Origin: JACJXF01 sp964404825
Lineage (GTDB): Bacteria > Bacteroidota > Bacteroidia > Bacteroidales > GCA-2748055
Assembly (NCBI GenBank): GCA_964404825.1
Contig: CAYOLQ010000008.1
Coordinates: 1-64,000 of the forward strand
Reading direction: 5' to 3'
DNA length: 64,000 nucleotides
In this document: in pieces, positions 34,117 to 42,897 of the stretch
Position numbering within the stretch: position 1 is the first letter of the stretch
Layout: the number at the start of each line of letters is the position of its first letter
Program-made: the position numbers and the translations under genes
Notes under the pieces: model-generated
What the model was told of the DNA's origin: nothing
The model's input: the letters and a program-made list of their open reading frames with translations, nothing else
Database searches by the model: none

Positions 34117-35499
34117 CTAACTAAAAACAAATACTTTTTGTGTTTTGCTGCCAATATTCGAATCAAATTTAATCAGGTATAAGCCTTTATTTAACTTTAT
34201 TTCAGTTCTTTCTGATAGAATAGCTGTTTTGCAAACAAGCTGACCGGAAATATTAAATACAGAGATACTTCCATTTACCAATTCTTTTGTCTGAATAATT
34301 GCCATATTGCTGAAAGAATATATTTGAGCAATATCAGTGTTCACAAGGTTTTTATTAACTGAGGTAGGATACCATATTCCTGCCCACCATCTTGGATCAC
34401 CAATGGGTGTTCCATTACTGCCAATCATATTAGCTTCATTTTGCAAGGTAAGATTCCATTCTCCGTTAGTTGTATCAACGAAAACCGGATCAACAGTAAC
34501 CGTATTTGTTGCACCATATTCTGCATTAAAATCCTCAATCTCTTCAGCAGCCAGGGCCTTGCCAAAACCAGCCACATAGTTGTAGTCAAAAATTGTTATT
34601 GTTGCACTGTCGGCGTTAAGATTTTTATCCATATTGGAAAATATGGTATTCGTAATAGTCAGCTTTTCCTTTATGGCTGTCTGATCCCCGGCAAATTCAT
34701 ATTTTGCCCGGCCTTGCATAACATTTACATCGATATGATCATAAAAAGTACAATGATCAATGGTTAAGTTAGTAGCCCCGGCATTAAATCTTTGCTTGAT
34801 ACTTGGGTCATTTTCATCAATTCCAACATCACCGACTCCAAGTTCAAAAAATATTCTGGAGTAAATTTTAGCAAAAGTGGAGTTTGTTATGGTCAAATCG
34901 CCTATAAGAGGAACATAATTTACTGTGCTGAGGTCATCCTTATAATTTACCTGAATGATTTTCCCACCACAATTATAAACCAGTACCTTGTCCAATGTTA
35001 TATTTCCCCCACTGTTATAAACTTTAGCAATGGCGTTATATCCCTGGATATTTACAAAATCACAATTAATTACAGACAAATTAATATTTTCCGACTTAAT
35101 ATTAAAGGTTCCATTACTTATTAATTTCTGATCATTTCGTGTACCGGTTATATGAATTCCTTCAAGTTGGATATCAGCACCTCCTTCAACGCCAGCTACC
35201 AGGAAAAGATAACTGGGTAGACTTTTATCGTTTCCAGTCAATACGGGTTTAAAACCGAGATTATCAAGAGCCTTAATCACGACATCAGTTGATAATGTAA
35301 CTTGTTTTGGAAGGAAAAAAGTATCAGTAACTGAAACTGGAGCTAAGATGTATTCCTCATAAAGACCAGCTTCCAGATCAGCAACAAGGTTTGTGGTATC
35401 GGTATATACCTGGGCATTCAAAGAGCAGGACAGTAGAAATGCAAAAAATACCAGCATTACTGACCTGAGTTTCTGGTTAGTGTAGAATTTCATTTTCAT
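34117..35499 (-). CDS. Secreted right-handed beta-helix protein (DUF4957/DUF5123-like) with T9SS type A sorting domain
   Basis: A 460-residue exported protein. Signal peptide about residues 8-29 (MLVFFAFLLSCSLNAQ). The body (about 40-375) has regular strand-turn repeats such as DIQLEGIHITGT, INLSVINCDFVNIQG, NITLDKVLVYNCGG, DLTITNSTFAKI and NLTIDHCTFYD, a pectin-lyase-like beta-helix; WWAGIWYPT near 370 is typical of the DUF5123 type. The last ~80 residues (YSFSNMAIIQTKELVNGSISVFNISGQLV, LNKGLYLIKF, KVFVF) are a T9SS type A sorting domain. It may bind or cleave an acidic polysaccharide; no lyase catalytic residues were identified. It is framed by its own promoter and terminator, so it is monocistronic. 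Confidence 0.8.
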   Translation of the reverse strand: MKMKFYTNQKLRSVMLVFFAFLLSCSLNAQVYTDTTNLVADLEAGLYEEYILAPVSVTDTFFLPKQVTLSTDVVIKALDNLGFKPVLTGNDKSLPSYLFLVAGVEGGADIQLEGIHITGTRNDQKLISNGTFNIKSENINLSVINCDFVNIQGYNAIAKVYNSGGNITLDKVLVYNCGGKIIQVNYKDDLSTVNYVPLIGDLTITNSTFAKIYSRIFFELGVGDVGIDENDPSIKQRFNAGATNLTIDHCTFYDHIDVNVMQGRAKYEFAGDQTAIKEKLTITNTIFSNMDKNLNADSATITIFDYNYVAGFGKALAAEEIEDFNAEYGATNTVTVDPVFVDTTNGEWNLTLQNEANMIGSNGTPIGDPRWWAGIWYPTSVNKNLVNTDIAQIYSFSNMAIIQTKELVNGSISVFNISGQLVCKTAILSERTEIKLNKGLYLIKFDSNIGSKTQKVFVFS

Positions 35500-35560
35500 A
35501 AGTTTGTAATTTAAGTTGATTAATAAAAATTAGCTATCTGAATTAAATCTTCCAACTCTA

Positions 35561-35589
35561 CAAAAATACAATAGTATATCTCGCTTCAA
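35561..35589 (-). promoter_or_regulatory. Bacteroidota-type promoter of the beta-helix gene
   Basis: On the minus strand, TTG at 35589-35587 and TATTTTTG at 35568-35561 are separated by 18 bases, matching the TTG / TAnnTTTG consensus. It leaves a leader of about 55 bases before the ATG at 35499. Confidence 0.55.
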
Positions 35590-35639
35590 TTCAAATATTT
35601 TTGCGTTTCAATATGGTATTTTGTCCAAATTCTTTTTGC

Positions 35640-36650
35640 TTAAAATGCCCGCACAGCTCTTACCGCACCGGAAATTAATTTTGAAGCCTTCCTGCTGTTT
35701 CCATATTCAAAAAGTATAGCATCTGTCGCTGTAGCCTCTGTTGATGACCAATAGTATACATTAGACAGGGGTAAAGTAAGATCATCATTATCTTCTTCAA
35801 GAGTTTTATCAATATAGTATCTTGTTTTGAATAAAAGAAAGAGCTCATCACTTGAAGGAAGATACCAATCTGTGTATCCGCCAATGCTGAGCGTATCGCA
35901 ATAATAAGCAGCATATTCACCTGCACCTAGTGAATTTACAATTTTGCCGGCATTTTCCGCACCGTTAAAAGAACTGCTACTCCCGATGCTGTTGGTGGTA
36001 GCTGACCAAAATACCTGATCCGCAATATCATTCAGAGAAGCCAACAAACCATGCTCCCCTGAGGGATCAACATAAAAAATTATTCCTCCTTCATGCAATG
36101 TTCCCGGCTTGAAAATAGAATTTCTGGAAAATGAATTCCATCTGGCAGTATCTTCTCCGGTAATGCCTTTTGCTGCTGAAGCTGAGAAAACAGGATCAGA
36201 TTCGATATAACTATTTTTTACACTGTCTGCACGCAGGGCATAAAAGGCAAAAGGGACGCTTAATAATTCATTTGTTGTGGAAATAGAGTAAAGGTATCCA
36301 CCGGTTGGAGATATCTCAACTTTAGCAAAGTAAGGTCCGGCCGACCAATCTATTGTATCAAACTTACCTTTATATATTTCTTCAGCGTCTCCGATTTTAA
36401 TGCTAATCATACCATTGACATCTGAGCTTACAGTTTGACGTTCGCTATAAACACTTTCACCTGTTTCGGAGCCTTGTATTATTGTTATTTTGATTCCAAT
36501 GGTACCCTGAACAGGAATACCATTTGAATCGTTAATCACTGCCTGATAACTTATAAATTGGGGAACTTGTGCCTGAAGGGAAAGGTTTAAGGCGAGGAAT
36601 CTAAAAAAAAATATCAAAACACATTTCGGAAAAAGATACTTTGTATTCAT
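35640..36650 (-). CDS. Secreted DUF1566 (Lcl C-terminal-like) domain protein
   Basis: A 336-residue exported protein (signal about residues 9-28). Residues about 28-145 (FISYQAVINDSNGIPVQGTIGIKITIIQG, NGMISIKIGD, WSAGPYFAKVEIS, LLSVPFAFYALRADSV) are the N-terminal module common in large Bacteroidota surface and tail-fibre-like proteins. Residues about 185-336 (GTLHEGGIIFYVDPSGEHGLLASLNDIAD, YTDWYLPSSDELFLLF, YYWSSTEA, VRAVRAF) are a DUF1566/Lcl-like domain, a lectin-like fold. It is a shorter paralogue of the 40451-42250 product. Its gene follows the T9SS protein by 3 bp and closes the SusC-led set. A glycan-binding role is inferred. Confidence 0.78.
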   Translation of the reverse strand: MNTKYLFPKCVLIFFFRFLALNLSLQAQVPQFISYQAVINDSNGIPVQGTIGIKITIIQGSETGESVYSERQTVSSDVNGMISIKIGDAEEIYKGKFDTIDWSAGPYFAKVEISPTGGYLYSISTTNELLSVPFAFYALRADSVKNSYIESDPVFSASAAKGITGEDTARWNSFSRNSIFKPGTLHEGGIIFYVDPSGEHGLLASLNDIADQVFWSATTNSIGSSSSFNGAENAGKIVNSLGAGEYAAYYCDTLSIGGYTDWYLPSSDELFLLFKTRYYIDKTLEEDNDDLTLPLSNVYYWSSTEATATDAILFEYGNSRKASKLISGAVRAVRAF

Positions 36651-36653
36651 TTT

Positions 36654-37151
36654 TTATCGTTTAATAATTAAAAATGATTTCAATTCATTTTCAATTGAGA
36701 ATATTTTAAGAAAATAGCTCCCAACAGGATAATTCTGCATTGATATCTTGGTTTTAATATCCGGAATTTCGCTGCACAATAGTTCTCTGCCGTTAACATC
36801 AAATAACTTTATCAGAATAAAGGAATTATCAACCTTATTAACTTCCAGGTAAAAATGATCCGACACAGGATTCGGATAGAGGGCATAAACAGCTTTTACA
36901 TCAACAGTTTCCTCAATTAGATTGTTGGCCGGATTATGAACTGAGGGTTGCTGAACTCCAAATGAAACATAATATCCTTTTTGAGAGACCGCAGTATAAA
37001 ATGTCTGGCCAATGGAATAACTGATGCTATAATCATTGAAAAGGCCATCTCCTCCAAGGGGAACTAAATCCGATTGTCCTGCCAACTTGCTGCAAACAAT
37101 CAGAATAGAATAAAAGAGGATCAGCTTGTTTTTCAATTGTTTCATATTCAT
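36654..37151 (-). CDS. Small secreted protein with T9SS type A sorting domain
   Basis: A 165-residue protein. The frame continues to a TTG at 37157, but the ATG at 37151 (or 37145, MKQLKNKL) is more natural. After a signal peptide ending about residue 27 (VCSKLAGQ) comes a short module (LVPLGGDGLFNDYSISYSIGQTFYTAVSQKGYYVSFGVQQP) often found directly before sorting domains. Residues about 90-165 (YALYPNPVSDHFYLEV, IKLFDVNGRELL, YPVGSYFLKIF) are a T9SS type A sorting domain. No enzymatic domain is present. It sits between fucI and the DUF1566 gene. Confidence 0.8.
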   Translation of the reverse strand: MNMKQLKNKLILFYSILIVCSKLAGQSDLVPLGGDGLFNDYSISYSIGQTFYTAVSQKGYYVSFGVQQPSVHNPANNLIEETVDVKAVYALYPNPVSDHFYLEVNKVDNSFILIKLFDVNGRELLCSEIPDIKTKISMQNYPVGSYFLKIFSIENELKSFLIIKR

Positions 37152-37196
37152 TAGCAATTATTTACAGTTAATTATTAGTATCCGATTTTCAGGTTT

Positions 37197-38981
37197 TTAA
37201 TGACCATAAAGTGCGCCATAATTTTTACAGGCTAAAAAATCAGCACTCATCTTATCTTCTCCAAAAGCCATCCATGCATTTGGTCTGAAAATATCATTAT
37301 CGGCCACATTATGCAAAGAAACAGGAATTCTCAGCATGGAGGCCAGAGTGATCAGATCTGCGCCGATATGTCCATAACTAATAGCACCATGATTTGCGCC
37401 CCAGCTGGCCATAACAGAGTAAACATCTTTAAAAGAGTCCTTTTGGTTTAATCTTGGAACAAACCAGGTAGTAGGCCAGGTTGGATTCGTGCGTGCATCA
37501 AGTATAGCATGAATATCATCAGGTAACTCCACAGTCCATCCTTCGGCAATTTGCAACACCGGACCCAGGCCACTTATAAGATTTAAACGTGACATGGTAA
37601 CCGGCATTTCTCCGGCTGTCTTAAACTTTGAGGAGTACCCACCACCACGGAAATATTCTCTTACAGCCTGAGGCCATTCGGTATTATCCAGACATTTTTG
37701 GGCTTCCTCAGGAGTTATTTCCCAATATGGTTTAAGAACTGGATTCCCATAACTATCTGTTTGTTGAGCAGTAGCGTCGAGTGTTGTTGATCCGGAGTTA
37801 ATCAAATGAATAATCCCATTTTTGGCCTTTCCGGTTAGTTCCTTATTCGTAACCCTTTTTACTGCTTCAGGACTCCAATAAGTTCTGACATCAGAGAAAA
37901 TTTGGGCAGTATTGGACAGTAAATGTCCGAATAGCATAACAACTCCGTTGAGACTATCGTTTTCCGTGGCAAACACAAAGGCTTGACGGATGCCATTCCA
38001 GTCGAACGAAGAATTCAGAATCGCTTCTGTAAAGTCGCCGTTAGGCTGATAATCTGTCCATTGTCTTTGTCCTTGAAAACCTCCGAGAATAGCGTTTCTA
38101 CCGAGTCCCTCTTCACGATAATGCATTTTAATCAGCTCCTTATTACCAATCATTAAATCGCGGCAAATAAGCGTCATTTTAACTACGGTTTCCCATTCAT
38201 GCTTCTTCCTTTCAGCATCTGCCTGATTTTCGCGACTATTATAATCCTTACCTTCCTTACAGTTCTTTTTTGTCCATTGAATTGCTTTTTCGTATTCTTT
38301 TTTATCATAAATCCCTTCTTCAATACGTCTTAGTATTTCAACAGATTCAACAAATTCGGTCCTGATTCCCAGATAATGCTGAAAGAAGTTAGAATCAACC
38401 ATAGAACCTGCAATACCCATAGAGCTATATCCAATTGACAAATAGGATTTACCTTTCATCTGCGCAACAGCCAGTCCGGCCCGAACAAAGCGAAGAATTT
38501 TCACTTTAACATCATCGGGTATAAAAAAATCGCCGGAATCCTGAACATCTCTGCCATAAATTCCAAAAGCAGGTAATCCTTTTTGATTATATCCGGCCAA
38601 AGCTGCCGCCAGATACACAGCTCCCGGCCGTTCAGTTCCGTTAAATCCCCAGATGGCTTTTGGAAGAAGCGGATCCGTATCCATTACTTCGGTACCATAA
38701 CACCAGCATGGAGTAACTGTAAGTGATACACCAACTCCTTCCCGTTGAAATTTCTCGGCACACATAGCAGCTTCAGCAACACCTCCAATGCAGGTGTCGG
38801 CAATAACACATTCCACTTTTTCACCACTTGGGAATCTTAAATTTTCTTCAATAAATGTGGCGGCAACTTTGGCCAAAGTCATAACCTGATCTTCAAGTGA
38901 TTCTCTGACACCTCTTTCCCTACCATCAATTACAGGTCGTATTCCAATTTTGGGTAAACGACCAATCAATCTGTTGCTCAT
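37197..38981 (-). CDS. fucI: L-fucose isomerase
   Basis: A 594-residue cytoplasmic isomerase (E. coli FucI has 591) that converts L-fucose to L-fuculose; members also accept D-arabinose. The family sequence is clear throughout: LPKIGIRPVIDGRERGVRESLEDQVM, CVIADTCIGGVAEAA, TPCWCYGTEVMD, IWGFNGTERPGAVYLAAALAGYNQKGLPAFGIYGRDVQD, AFVFATENDSLNGVVMLFGHLLSNTAQIFSDVRTYWS, INSGSTTLDA, and SWGANHGAISYGHIGADLITLASMLRIPV. The metal-site residues in ATENDS and the C-terminal His are present. It lies 41 bp after a sulfatase gene, as expected for desulfation followed by use of the freed sugar. No fuculokinase or fuculose-phosphate aldolase is in the window. Confidence 0.95.
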   Translation of the reverse strand: MSNRLIGRLPKIGIRPVIDGRERGVRESLEDQVMTLAKVAATFIEENLRFPSGEKVECVIADTCIGGVAEAAMCAEKFQREGVGVSLTVTPCWCYGTEVMDTDPLLPKAIWGFNGTERPGAVYLAAALAGYNQKGLPAFGIYGRDVQDSGDFFIPDDVKVKILRFVRAGLAVAQMKGKSYLSIGYSSMGIAGSMVDSNFFQHYLGIRTEFVESVEILRRIEEGIYDKKEYEKAIQWTKKNCKEGKDYNSRENQADAERKKHEWETVVKMTLICRDLMIGNKELIKMHYREEGLGRNAILGGFQGQRQWTDYQPNGDFTEAILNSSFDWNGIRQAFVFATENDSLNGVVMLFGHLLSNTAQIFSDVRTYWSPEAVKRVTNKELTGKAKNGIIHLINSGSTTLDATAQQTDSYGNPVLKPYWEITPEEAQKCLDNTEWPQAVREYFRGGGYSSKFKTAGEMPVTMSRLNLISGLGPVLQIAEGWTVELPDDIHAILDARTNPTWPTTWFVPRLNQKDSFKDVYSVMASWGANHGAISYGHIGADLITLASMLRIPVSLHNVADNDIFRPNAWMAFGEDKMSADFLACKNYGALYGH

Positions 38982-39022
38982 TGTGTAATTATTTTAAAAT
39001 TATCAATTTATATTTTTATACT

Positions 39023-40432
39023 CTATTCTCCTTTAATAGCTGCAGTTCGTTTATAATCAGGATTGTCTGTGTGCATAATTGGATTCATATCGGCCAGATT
39101 AGCATGCAATGAGTCCAGCATTTGTTTTGTTTTATCGGGCATTTCCGGGGCAAGATCATAAATTTCACCAAGGTCATTTTTTATATTAAACAGTTCTGCT
39201 TTATATGGATCATAATGCTCTATCAATTTGTAATCCCCCGATATAAAAATTGCCCCCGGATCCATTCCGATTCCATAATGAGGATAATACCATAATAAAT
39301 CTGGTTGGTTTTCAAGATTCTCACCATTAAAATCGTTAATAAGTGAACGTCCGTCGAGTTCAGAGCCGGCAAAATCTGTATTGCCTGCCATATCAATAAC
39401 CGTGGCAAAAATATCAGGAGTGACAGTTCGGTTTAAGGAAATGGTTCCGGGCTTAATTTTCCCGGGATAGCGCATGATAAAAGGTACCCTGATTCCACCT
39501 TCATACAAGTGACCTTTACCTCTTCTGTAAGGTGCATTATCGGTCACTTCTTCAAGACCTCCATTATCAGAAGTAAAAATGACTACGGTCTTATCAGAGA
39601 GTTTTAAGTCATCCAGTTGTTTTAAAATTCTCCCTACATTTTGGTCAACTCTGTCGACCATGGCAGCATAAACAGGATCAATTTTTGTACCTGCAACAAC
39701 ATCCTTATACTTTTCAATCAAATCAGCAGGAGCCTGCAGCGGCGTATGGACAGCATAATAGGACAAGTAAACCAGAAAAGGCTTTTCGCTGTTTTCACTT
39801 ATAAAAGAAATAGCTTCATCAGTCAATCTGTCGGGGAGGTATTCACCCTCTTTACCTCCCTTTAGGGTAGGAATTCCAGAATTCCAACTACTTTCGATGT
39901 TTTGATAAGGATAGAAATATGAGGGAGGACTGCCATGGGTCCAACCGGCAACATTTACATCAAAGCCCTGATCTTCCGGCCAAAAACCTTCTCCTCCCAC
40001 ATGCCATTTACCAAAACTACCAGAAATATAGCCTAAGGGTTTTAAAGCTTCCGCAATGGTTATTTCCTCTAAAGGAATATGCATGAGGTCGTTTGGTGGA
40101 ATGATAGCGCTATTTTCAGGATGACGATGTTTTTCAATTGCTGTGATATGACCCGTAAAATGTTGCCGGGTTGGATTTTTCCCGGTTAGCAATGCTACTC
40201 TTGTTGGAGAGCATACAGGGCAGGAAGAATAGGCGTTTTCCCAAAGCATACCCTGGCTTGCTAATTTGTCAATGTTTGGTGTTTCAATATACTTTTGCCC
40301 ATAACATCCCAAATCCTTAATACCCAGATCATCAACCAGGATGATAAGAATATTTGGTTTTTGTTCTTGTGAACAACTCACAATAGATAGCAAACAACAA
40401 CATTCCAAAATAATGTCTCTCGCTCTAATCAT
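39023..40432 (-). CDS. Type I sulfatase lipoprotein (CSPTR)
   Basis: A 469-residue sulfatase. The N-terminus (ECCCLLSIVSCSQEQKPNIL) has a lipobox ending at Cys20, so the enzyme is probably lipid-anchored. Motifs: ILIILVDDLGIKDLGCYGQ (metal site), SCPVCSPTRVALLTG (formylglycine site, C-x-P-x-R intact), GSFGKWHVGG, VVIFTSDNGGLEEVTDNAPYRRGKGHLYEGGIRVPFIM. The carboxyl part (LFNIKNDLGEIYDLAPE) is the usual small C-terminal domain. It lies in the SusC-led set between the long DUF1566 gene and fucI, which suggests that the glycan carries sulfated fucose or a similar sugar. Substrate not provable here. Confidence 0.92.
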   Translation of the reverse strand: MIRARDIILECCCLLSIVSCSQEQKPNILIILVDDLGIKDLGCYGQKYIETPNIDKLASQGMLWENAYSSCPVCSPTRVALLTGKNPTRQHFTGHITAIEKHRHPENSAIIPPNDLMHIPLEEITIAEALKPLGYISGSFGKWHVGGEGFWPEDQGFDVNVAGWTHGSPPSYFYPYQNIESSWNSGIPTLKGGKEGEYLPDRLTDEAISFISENSEKPFLVYLSYYAVHTPLQAPADLIEKYKDVVAGTKIDPVYAAMVDRVDQNVGRILKQLDDLKLSDKTVVIFTSDNGGLEEVTDNAPYRRGKGHLYEGGIRVPFIMRYPGKIKPGTISLNRTVTPDIFATVIDMAGNTDFAGSELDGRSLINDFNGENLENQPDLLWYYPHYGIGMDPGAIFISGDYKLIEHYDPYKAELFNIKNDLGEIYDLAPEMPDKTKQMLDSLHANLADMNPIMHTDNPDYKRTAAIKGE

Positions 40433-40450
40433 TTTTATAGCATAAAATAA

Positions 40451-42250
40451 CTATTCCAGAGGTAAAACTTTCAGGTCAGATATTTTTATCCAATCATAAC
40501 CTCTGCTTGTATTTGTATGACTGATTGACATATATGTGATACTGTCAAAACGCAGGACATCTCCTACAATGTCATCATTATCATTCAATAAGTCATCAAT
40601 GTTTACACCCCATGTTCTATCCTTAACTGAAATTGAAATCTCAGGATCCGCAATAATTACAGTAACAAGAGCTTCTTCCATATTCCCCAGTCCAAATCCA
40701 TTTTCAAACAGTCCAACTCTTTCCCAACCACATTGGTTTCCGCGACCCTGACATTCGTCGCTTGCAAGCCCCGTAATGGGCAGACCATCATCGTCAACTA
40801 ACTTATCAGGAACAATAAAGCGCATCCATATCGAAGTACATGTATGTGGCTCACTACCAGTGTAAACACGAATAGGCGACTCATCTAAATGCGGGTGAAT
40901 ACGAAATTGAATCCCCTCAAATTCGCCCATATTAGATTCTTGAATTTTGCCTAACTTAATACCTTTAGGCGGACCACCAAAACAGAGTCTGAAATCACCT
41001 GTTCCTCTCAATATAGTTGGCACTTCACTGGCACCCGGATCATATTTGGTTTGTAATTTGAATGTAATTTTTACAGGTAGTTTTATTTCAGGAATTGGAC
41101 GGCAAACAGTTCCCCTTTTACCGTCTTCATCAACCATTACATCGCCATCTTCATTTTCAACAATAATACTAACATTACCATTACTCTTTAATTCCTCTTC
41201 AGGTCCAAGCAGGGGTATCCATGAATAATTATTTATATCATATAAACCTGAAAATTGCCGAATAGCTCTGACAAAATGAAGCGAATCATTATCGATGACA
41301 TTTATAATACCATTTTGTAAAACATACGAACTATCCTTATTTTTCTGTGTGGAAGACCAATAAGTTTTGTTGGATATTCCTTCCGTACCGATGGCTTCAT
41401 CTTTTTCAAGTGCTTTATTAATTTCATAGCGGGAATCAAACAACAAGGACAGTTCATTTACAGATGGAAGATACCAATCGTCTTTTTCATAAAGATTTAA
41501 TGTATCGCAGAGGTAAACGGCATAATTCCCTTCTCCCAATTCCTGTGCAATTGAATGGCTATTATTTTCTCCATTAGAATAGCTATTCTGATTTGGAATA
41601 TCAACAGAGGTAGGCGACCAGACAAGCTTACCACCAATATCATGTAAAGAAGCAAGCAAACCATTTTCTCCAGTTGAATCAACCATGAAAACAATACCAC
41701 CTCCAACCCTGTCTCCCGTGTAATGCCTTTCACTGGCAAAAGAGTTCCATTGATCAAGATTTTCCTGACGAATATTTTTGGCCACAGAATTAGAAAATTC
41801 AGGATCTTTTTCATCGACGGATGCAACATGTTTGGCAAATAAGGTATATGGGACACTCCCGATTCGCTTATTATTCACAATGGAAAAATCTCCATTGCCT
41901 TTGGCATCAAAAGCTGTTTTTACATAATACAGGTTGCTACCCCCACTCCAGTTAATCGATTTTAGATCACCTGATTTATTGATTACTTTGCCGATTTGAA
42001 TTGTTACCAGCCCTCGCGAATTGGTTATAAGGTCTTGTTCTTCCTGATAAAATACATAAGATTTTTCTGAAACGATACTAATTTTTGCCTTGAGGGATTT
42101 ATTTACCAACAAATTCTTTTCATAATCCCTTACAGTTATTTGGTATGTAAAATTTTCAGGAAACTGACCATTTAATTTTAATCCGAGAAAAATCAGTGCG
42201 AAAATTCCAAGGAGGCACTTTTTTATGAATGTTACAATTTTAAAAATCAT
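40451..42250 (-). CDS. Secreted DUF1566-domain protein with unassigned C-terminal domain
   Basis: A 599-residue exported protein (signal about residues 10-28). Residues about 29-150 (NFTYQITVRDYEKNLLVNKSLKAKISIV, GLVTIQIGKV, SVPYTLFAKHVAS) and about 180-335 (GGGIVFMVDSTGENGLLASLHDIGG, DDWYLPSVNELSLLF, YWSSTQ, FVRAIRQF) parallel the 336-residue DUF1566 protein at 35640-36650. The remaining ~250 residues are extra: they contain Ser/Thr-Gly-rich strands, GEWERVGLFENGFGLGN-like and RTWGVNIDDLLNDNDDIVGD segments, and look like a beta-sandwich with no family I recognise. Positioned between yhcH-like and sulfatase genes in the SusC-led set; probably a surface glycan-binding protein. Confidence 0.72.
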   Translation of the reverse strand: MIFKIVTFIKKCLLGIFALIFLGLKLNGQFPENFTYQITVRDYEKNLLVNKSLKAKISIVSEKSYVFYQEEQDLITNSRGLVTIQIGKVINKSGDLKSINWSGGSNLYYVKTAFDAKGNGDFSIVNNKRIGSVPYTLFAKHVASVDEKDPEFSNSVAKNIRQENLDQWNSFASERHYTGDRVGGGIVFMVDSTGENGLLASLHDIGGKLVWSPTSVDIPNQNSYSNGENNSHSIAQELGEGNYAVYLCDTLNLYEKDDWYLPSVNELSLLFDSRYEINKALEKDEAIGTEGISNKTYWSSTQKNKDSSYVLQNGIINVIDNDSLHFVRAIRQFSGLYDINNYSWIPLLGPEEELKSNGNVSIIVENEDGDVMVDEDGKRGTVCRPIPEIKLPVKITFKLQTKYDPGASEVPTILRGTGDFRLCFGGPPKGIKLGKIQESNMGEFEGIQFRIHPHLDESPIRVYTGSEPHTCTSIWMRFIVPDKLVDDDGLPITGLASDECQGRGNQCGWERVGLFENGFGLGNMEEALVTVIIADPEISISVKDRTWGVNIDDLLNDNDDIVGDVLRFDSITYMSISHTNTSRGYDWIKISDLKVLPLE

Positions 42251-42261
42251 TTCAGTCAGGA

Positions 42262-42873
42262 TTAATCATTCACAATTATTTTAAAAACGATTTTCTTAAC
42301 CATGGTATTAGTTTCTTTTTTTACACATGGTTTGTGCGCATCATCGGGAAAAAAAACGAAAAAGACCTTTTGATCAGCCTTACGGTAGTTATTCTCAGAA
42401 ATCTCGTAAAATCCAATATCCTTTGTTTCATCATAATCCTGAAGAACTTTTTCAGCCTTGGCCAAAGCTTGTACTCCGATTTGTTCCTCTCCTGATATCA
42501 GGTATTGTATATCGGCAAACTTTCTATGTGCCTCAAACCTGGCATTCTTCTCATCTTTTGTCACATATTCATCAATTATAACAAATAAGCTATCCTCGAT
42601 TAACACATACTTTCCGGGCTCTATCTTTTGTAAATCTGTCGATTTAAAATAGTCAAAAGCCTTTTCCCATATATTTGGGTTTTTCTTAAACTGTTTATAA
42701 AATTCATTCACATCAACAGACTCATCCGGAGAAGAGGGTAATCCTACTCTCCACTTACCATTTTTAAACCATTGAGATGCCTCATTTGAATTCATGCTTT
42801 CAAGTTTAAGAGTGTTTTTACAAGACATGGTTAGAAGAACAATCATGCCTAAAATAAAGGAAATGGACTTCAT
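42262..42873 (-). CDS. YhcH/YjgK/YiaL-family protein with lipoprotein signal
   Basis: A 203-residue protein. The C-terminal ~150 residues match the YhcH/EbgC cupin-like family: YVLIEDSLFVIIDEYVTKDEKNARFEAHRKFADIQYLISGEEQIGVQ, KDIGFYEISENN and QKVFFVFFPDDAHKPCV, with the His and Glu residues that bind metal. One member, YhcH/NanQ, interconverts sialic acid anomers. Usual members are ~150 residues and cytoplasmic; this one has an N-terminal MKSISFILGMIVLLTMSC lipobox, so it would work outside the cytoplasm. It lies beside the symporter and aldolase genes, which suggests a role in opening or equilibrating a released sugar. Confidence 0.85.
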   Translation of the reverse strand: MKSISFILGMIVLLTMSCKNTLKLESMNSNEASQWFKNGKWRVGLPSSPDESVDVNEFYKQFKKNPNIWEKAFDYFKSTDLQKIEPGKYVLIEDSLFVIIDEYVTKDEKNARFEAHRKFADIQYLISGEEQIGVQALAKAEKVLQDYDETKDIGFYEISENNYRKADQKVFFVFFPDDAHKPCVKKETNTMVKKIVFKIIVND

Positions 42874-42897
42874 AGAATCTATTTTCTGAAATAACTG

